Below are positions 14,146-15,135 of a stretch of 15,135 nucleotides of DNA, piece after piece. This stretch comes from Thermoleophilia bacterium. Its GTDB lineage: Bacteria > Actinomycetota > Thermoleophilia > Gaiellales > JAICJC01. A model generated the notes under the pieces. The model saw only the letters and a list, made by a program, of their open reading frames with translations, made no database searches and was not told where the DNA came from. The stretch spans positions 1-15,135 of the forward strand of contig JAICJM010000087.1 in NCBI GenBank assembly GCA_025928435.1, given 5' to 3'. The first letter of the stretch is position 1; each line of letters opens with the position of its first letter. The position numbers were made by a program, and so were the translations under genes.

Positions 14146-14616
14146 ATGTTTGGAACCATCGTTTTGGCAGTGGACGGCTCGCCGTCTTCCGATCGAGCAG
14201 TCGACTACGCCGTCAGCCTGGCGAAGGAGTCCGGAAGCCGTATCGTCGCCGTGCATGTGAAAGAGCTCATGCCCGGCCGCGCCGCCGGCCCGGTTCACGT
14301 CGACGAGGACGAGATCATCGACAAGCTCCGCCGGCGGATCAAGCAGATCAGCGAAGACGGCATCAAGGCCGACTTTCAGGTCGCAAGCACGATGACCGGC
14401 GGCCCGGCGCATGCCATCGCGGACGTCGCCGCGAAGGAGCCAGCTGACGTCATCATCACAGGGTCGCGGGGCCACACCGCGCTGGCAGGCGTCTTCCTCG
14501 GAAGCGTCGCTCAGCGGCTCCTCAACCTCGCGGTCTGCCCCGTCCTGGTGGTTCCGAGCAGCGCCAGAGGCGGGAGCGCCGCCGCGGCGACGGACGAGGT
14601 CGCCGCCGTCAACTGA
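14146..14616 (+). CDS. Universal stress protein (UspA family), second copy
   Basis: The protein has 156 aa, a single Usp domain. It begins MFGTIVLAVDGSPSSDRAVD (1-20) with the conserved Asp and Ser/Gly of the nucleotide pocket. It carries the complete ATP-binding motif G-x2-G-x9-GS within ADVIITGSRGHTALAGVFLG (about 100-119) followed by SVAQRLLNLAVCPVLVVP. It is therefore an ATP-binding type of USP. It resembles the copy at 4300-4746 in layout but differs in the middle region (a charged helix VDEDEIIDKLRRRIKQISED), so it is a diverged paralogue rather than a recent duplicate. It is a single gene closed by a strong hairpin at 14631-14654. The cytosolic stress role is general knowledge of the family; nothing here shows its signal. 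Confidence 0.95.
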   Translation: MFGTIVLAVDGSPSSDRAVDYAVSLAKESGSRIVAVHVKELMPGRAAGPVHVDEDEIIDKLRRRIKQISEDGIKADFQVASTMTGGPAHAIADVAAKEPADVIITGSRGHTALAGVFLGSVAQRLLNLAVCPVLVVPSSARGGSAAAATDEVAAVN

Positions 14617-14630
14617 CGGAGGACCCGAGG

Positions 14631-14654
14631 CTGGGCCCGCGTGGGCGGGCCCAG
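14631..14654 (+). terminator. Strong GC hairpin after the second USP gene
   Basis: CTGGGCCCGC (14631-14640) pairs perfectly over 10 bp with GCGGGCCCAG (14645-14654) around the loop GTGG, 14 bp after the stop codon. No U-run follows, as is usual for high-GC actinobacterial terminators. Confidence 0.7.
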
Positions 14655-14999
14655 TCCGAGGCATCGACAAGGGCAATCCTCGGAGGCGCGGACCTACGGC
14701 GAGGCCGAGGCCGGCGACGTATCGAGAATGCCGTCGGGCGGCCGCGCCGCCACACAATCACAATCAGACCGGCGCCTTCGCCCCCGAATATGCGCAATCG
14801 CTGCAGACGGCCGCCGAGCGCATCGATCAATTCGTGGCCGCGTCCCTCGTCTGGATCAGATCGCACGTCGACGCCTCGTGCGATGACCGCGACGGCGCGG
14901 TCAGGAAGCCCCTTCGTCGGGACGCGCGCCGGCCCATTGGGAGGCCTCGTCGAGTTTGCGCGGCGCGCTCATCCCGGTGGTGGCGTGGGACGTTCTGTG
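14655..14999. other. 345-bp gap with a short protein-like stretch, next to a transposase
   Basis: One plus-strand frame between about 14770 and 14900 reads like protein (EYAQSLQTAAERIDQFVAAS, then LVWIRSHVDAS), but there is no start codon of normal type in that frame nearby and the frame becomes arginine-rich afterwards. It may be the remnant of a gene cut by the neighbouring insertion element. The outer end of that element should lie within this gap or just left of 15000. Nothing else is recognised. Confidence 0.4.
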
Positions 15000-15135
15000 T
15001 CAACCCTGGGTTGTGGTGAGGCGGTTGAGGCTGCCGTGGTGGGTGGGTTGGTAGGTGGTGTGGTCTTGCCAGAGGCGCCAGATGATGCGGAGCCAGGCGC
15101 GGCCGGGGATGGGCAGGGCGTGGGCGTGGTCGTGG
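15000..15135 (-). mobile_element. C-terminal end of a transposase gene (IS110-like), cut by window edge
   Basis: Reading the minus strand to the TGA at 15002-15000 gives 44 residues: HDHAHALPIPGRAWLRIIWR followed by LWQDHTTYQPTHHGSLNRL and TTTQG. A run of His/Asp/Ala, then RAWLR-x-IW-x-x-WQD, then a Y-x-P-x-HG stretch is a C-terminus I associate with transposases of actinobacterial insertion sequences, probably the IS110/IS116/IS902 family; the catalytic part lies beyond the window. CAACCC-T-GGGTTG (15001-15013) is a perfect inverted repeat at the stop codon. The family is given from memory and is tentative; that it is coding is likely. Confidence 0.6.

Overview
The window is very GC-rich, with strong codon bias, GTG as well as ATG starts, an FdxA-type 7Fe ferredoxin and a probable leaderless promoter. 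Together these suggest a high-GC actinobacterium (Actinomycetota); a deep soil or aquatic lineage such as Thermoleophilia is possible but cannot be settled from sequence alone. There is no rRNA, tRNA or CRISPR array that I can see. The content is metabolic and stress-related accessory DNA with one mobile-element fragment at the right edge.

Left block (1-4155). A minus-strand operon runs mmgE/prpD-like gene -> ComA (phosphosulfolactate synthase)-like gene -> a gene starting with an iron-sulfur-repair (ScdA/RIC) N-terminal domain, cut by the window edge. The first two genes overlap by ATGA. Divergent from this operon is a 7Fe ferredoxin (fdxA), which converges on a winged-helix regulator of the SufR-like/COG2345 kind with a cysteine-containing C-terminus. 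That regulator is divergent from a four-helix DUF2269-like membrane protein, and the two promoters overlap at the -10. The common theme is Fe-S or redox biology.

Middle block (4156-10308). A plus-strand operon encodes a universal stress protein, an SQR/NDH-2-fold flavoprotein and a small alpha/beta-barrel protein. It runs tail-to-tail, with a 54-bp overlap, into a 952-aa P2A-type (calcium-like) cation ATPase on the minus strand. Upstream of that ATPase about 860 bp hold only a decayed deazaflavin-nitroreductase-like relic and a perfect hairpin. Next comes a small plus-strand gene of a YdhR-like barrel family, whose 3' end overlaps the 3' end of the second ATPase.

Right block (10277-15135). 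A minus-strand MgtA-type (P3B) magnesium ATPase is followed by a roughly 400-bp region with a possible tiny divergent ORF and a hairpin, then an SRPBCC-domain protein with an N-terminal membrane segment, then a second universal stress protein with a strong Shine-Dalgarno and a 10-bp-stem terminator-like hairpin. The window ends in the last 44 codons of a transposase (IS110-like by recollection).

Taken together, the ferredoxin FdxA, universal stress proteins, a CtpF-like P2A ATPase, a nitroreductase relic and an Fe-S repair domain recall the gene content of the actinobacterial hypoxia/NO (DosR) regulon. No DosR operator is visible, so this is an analogy of content only.
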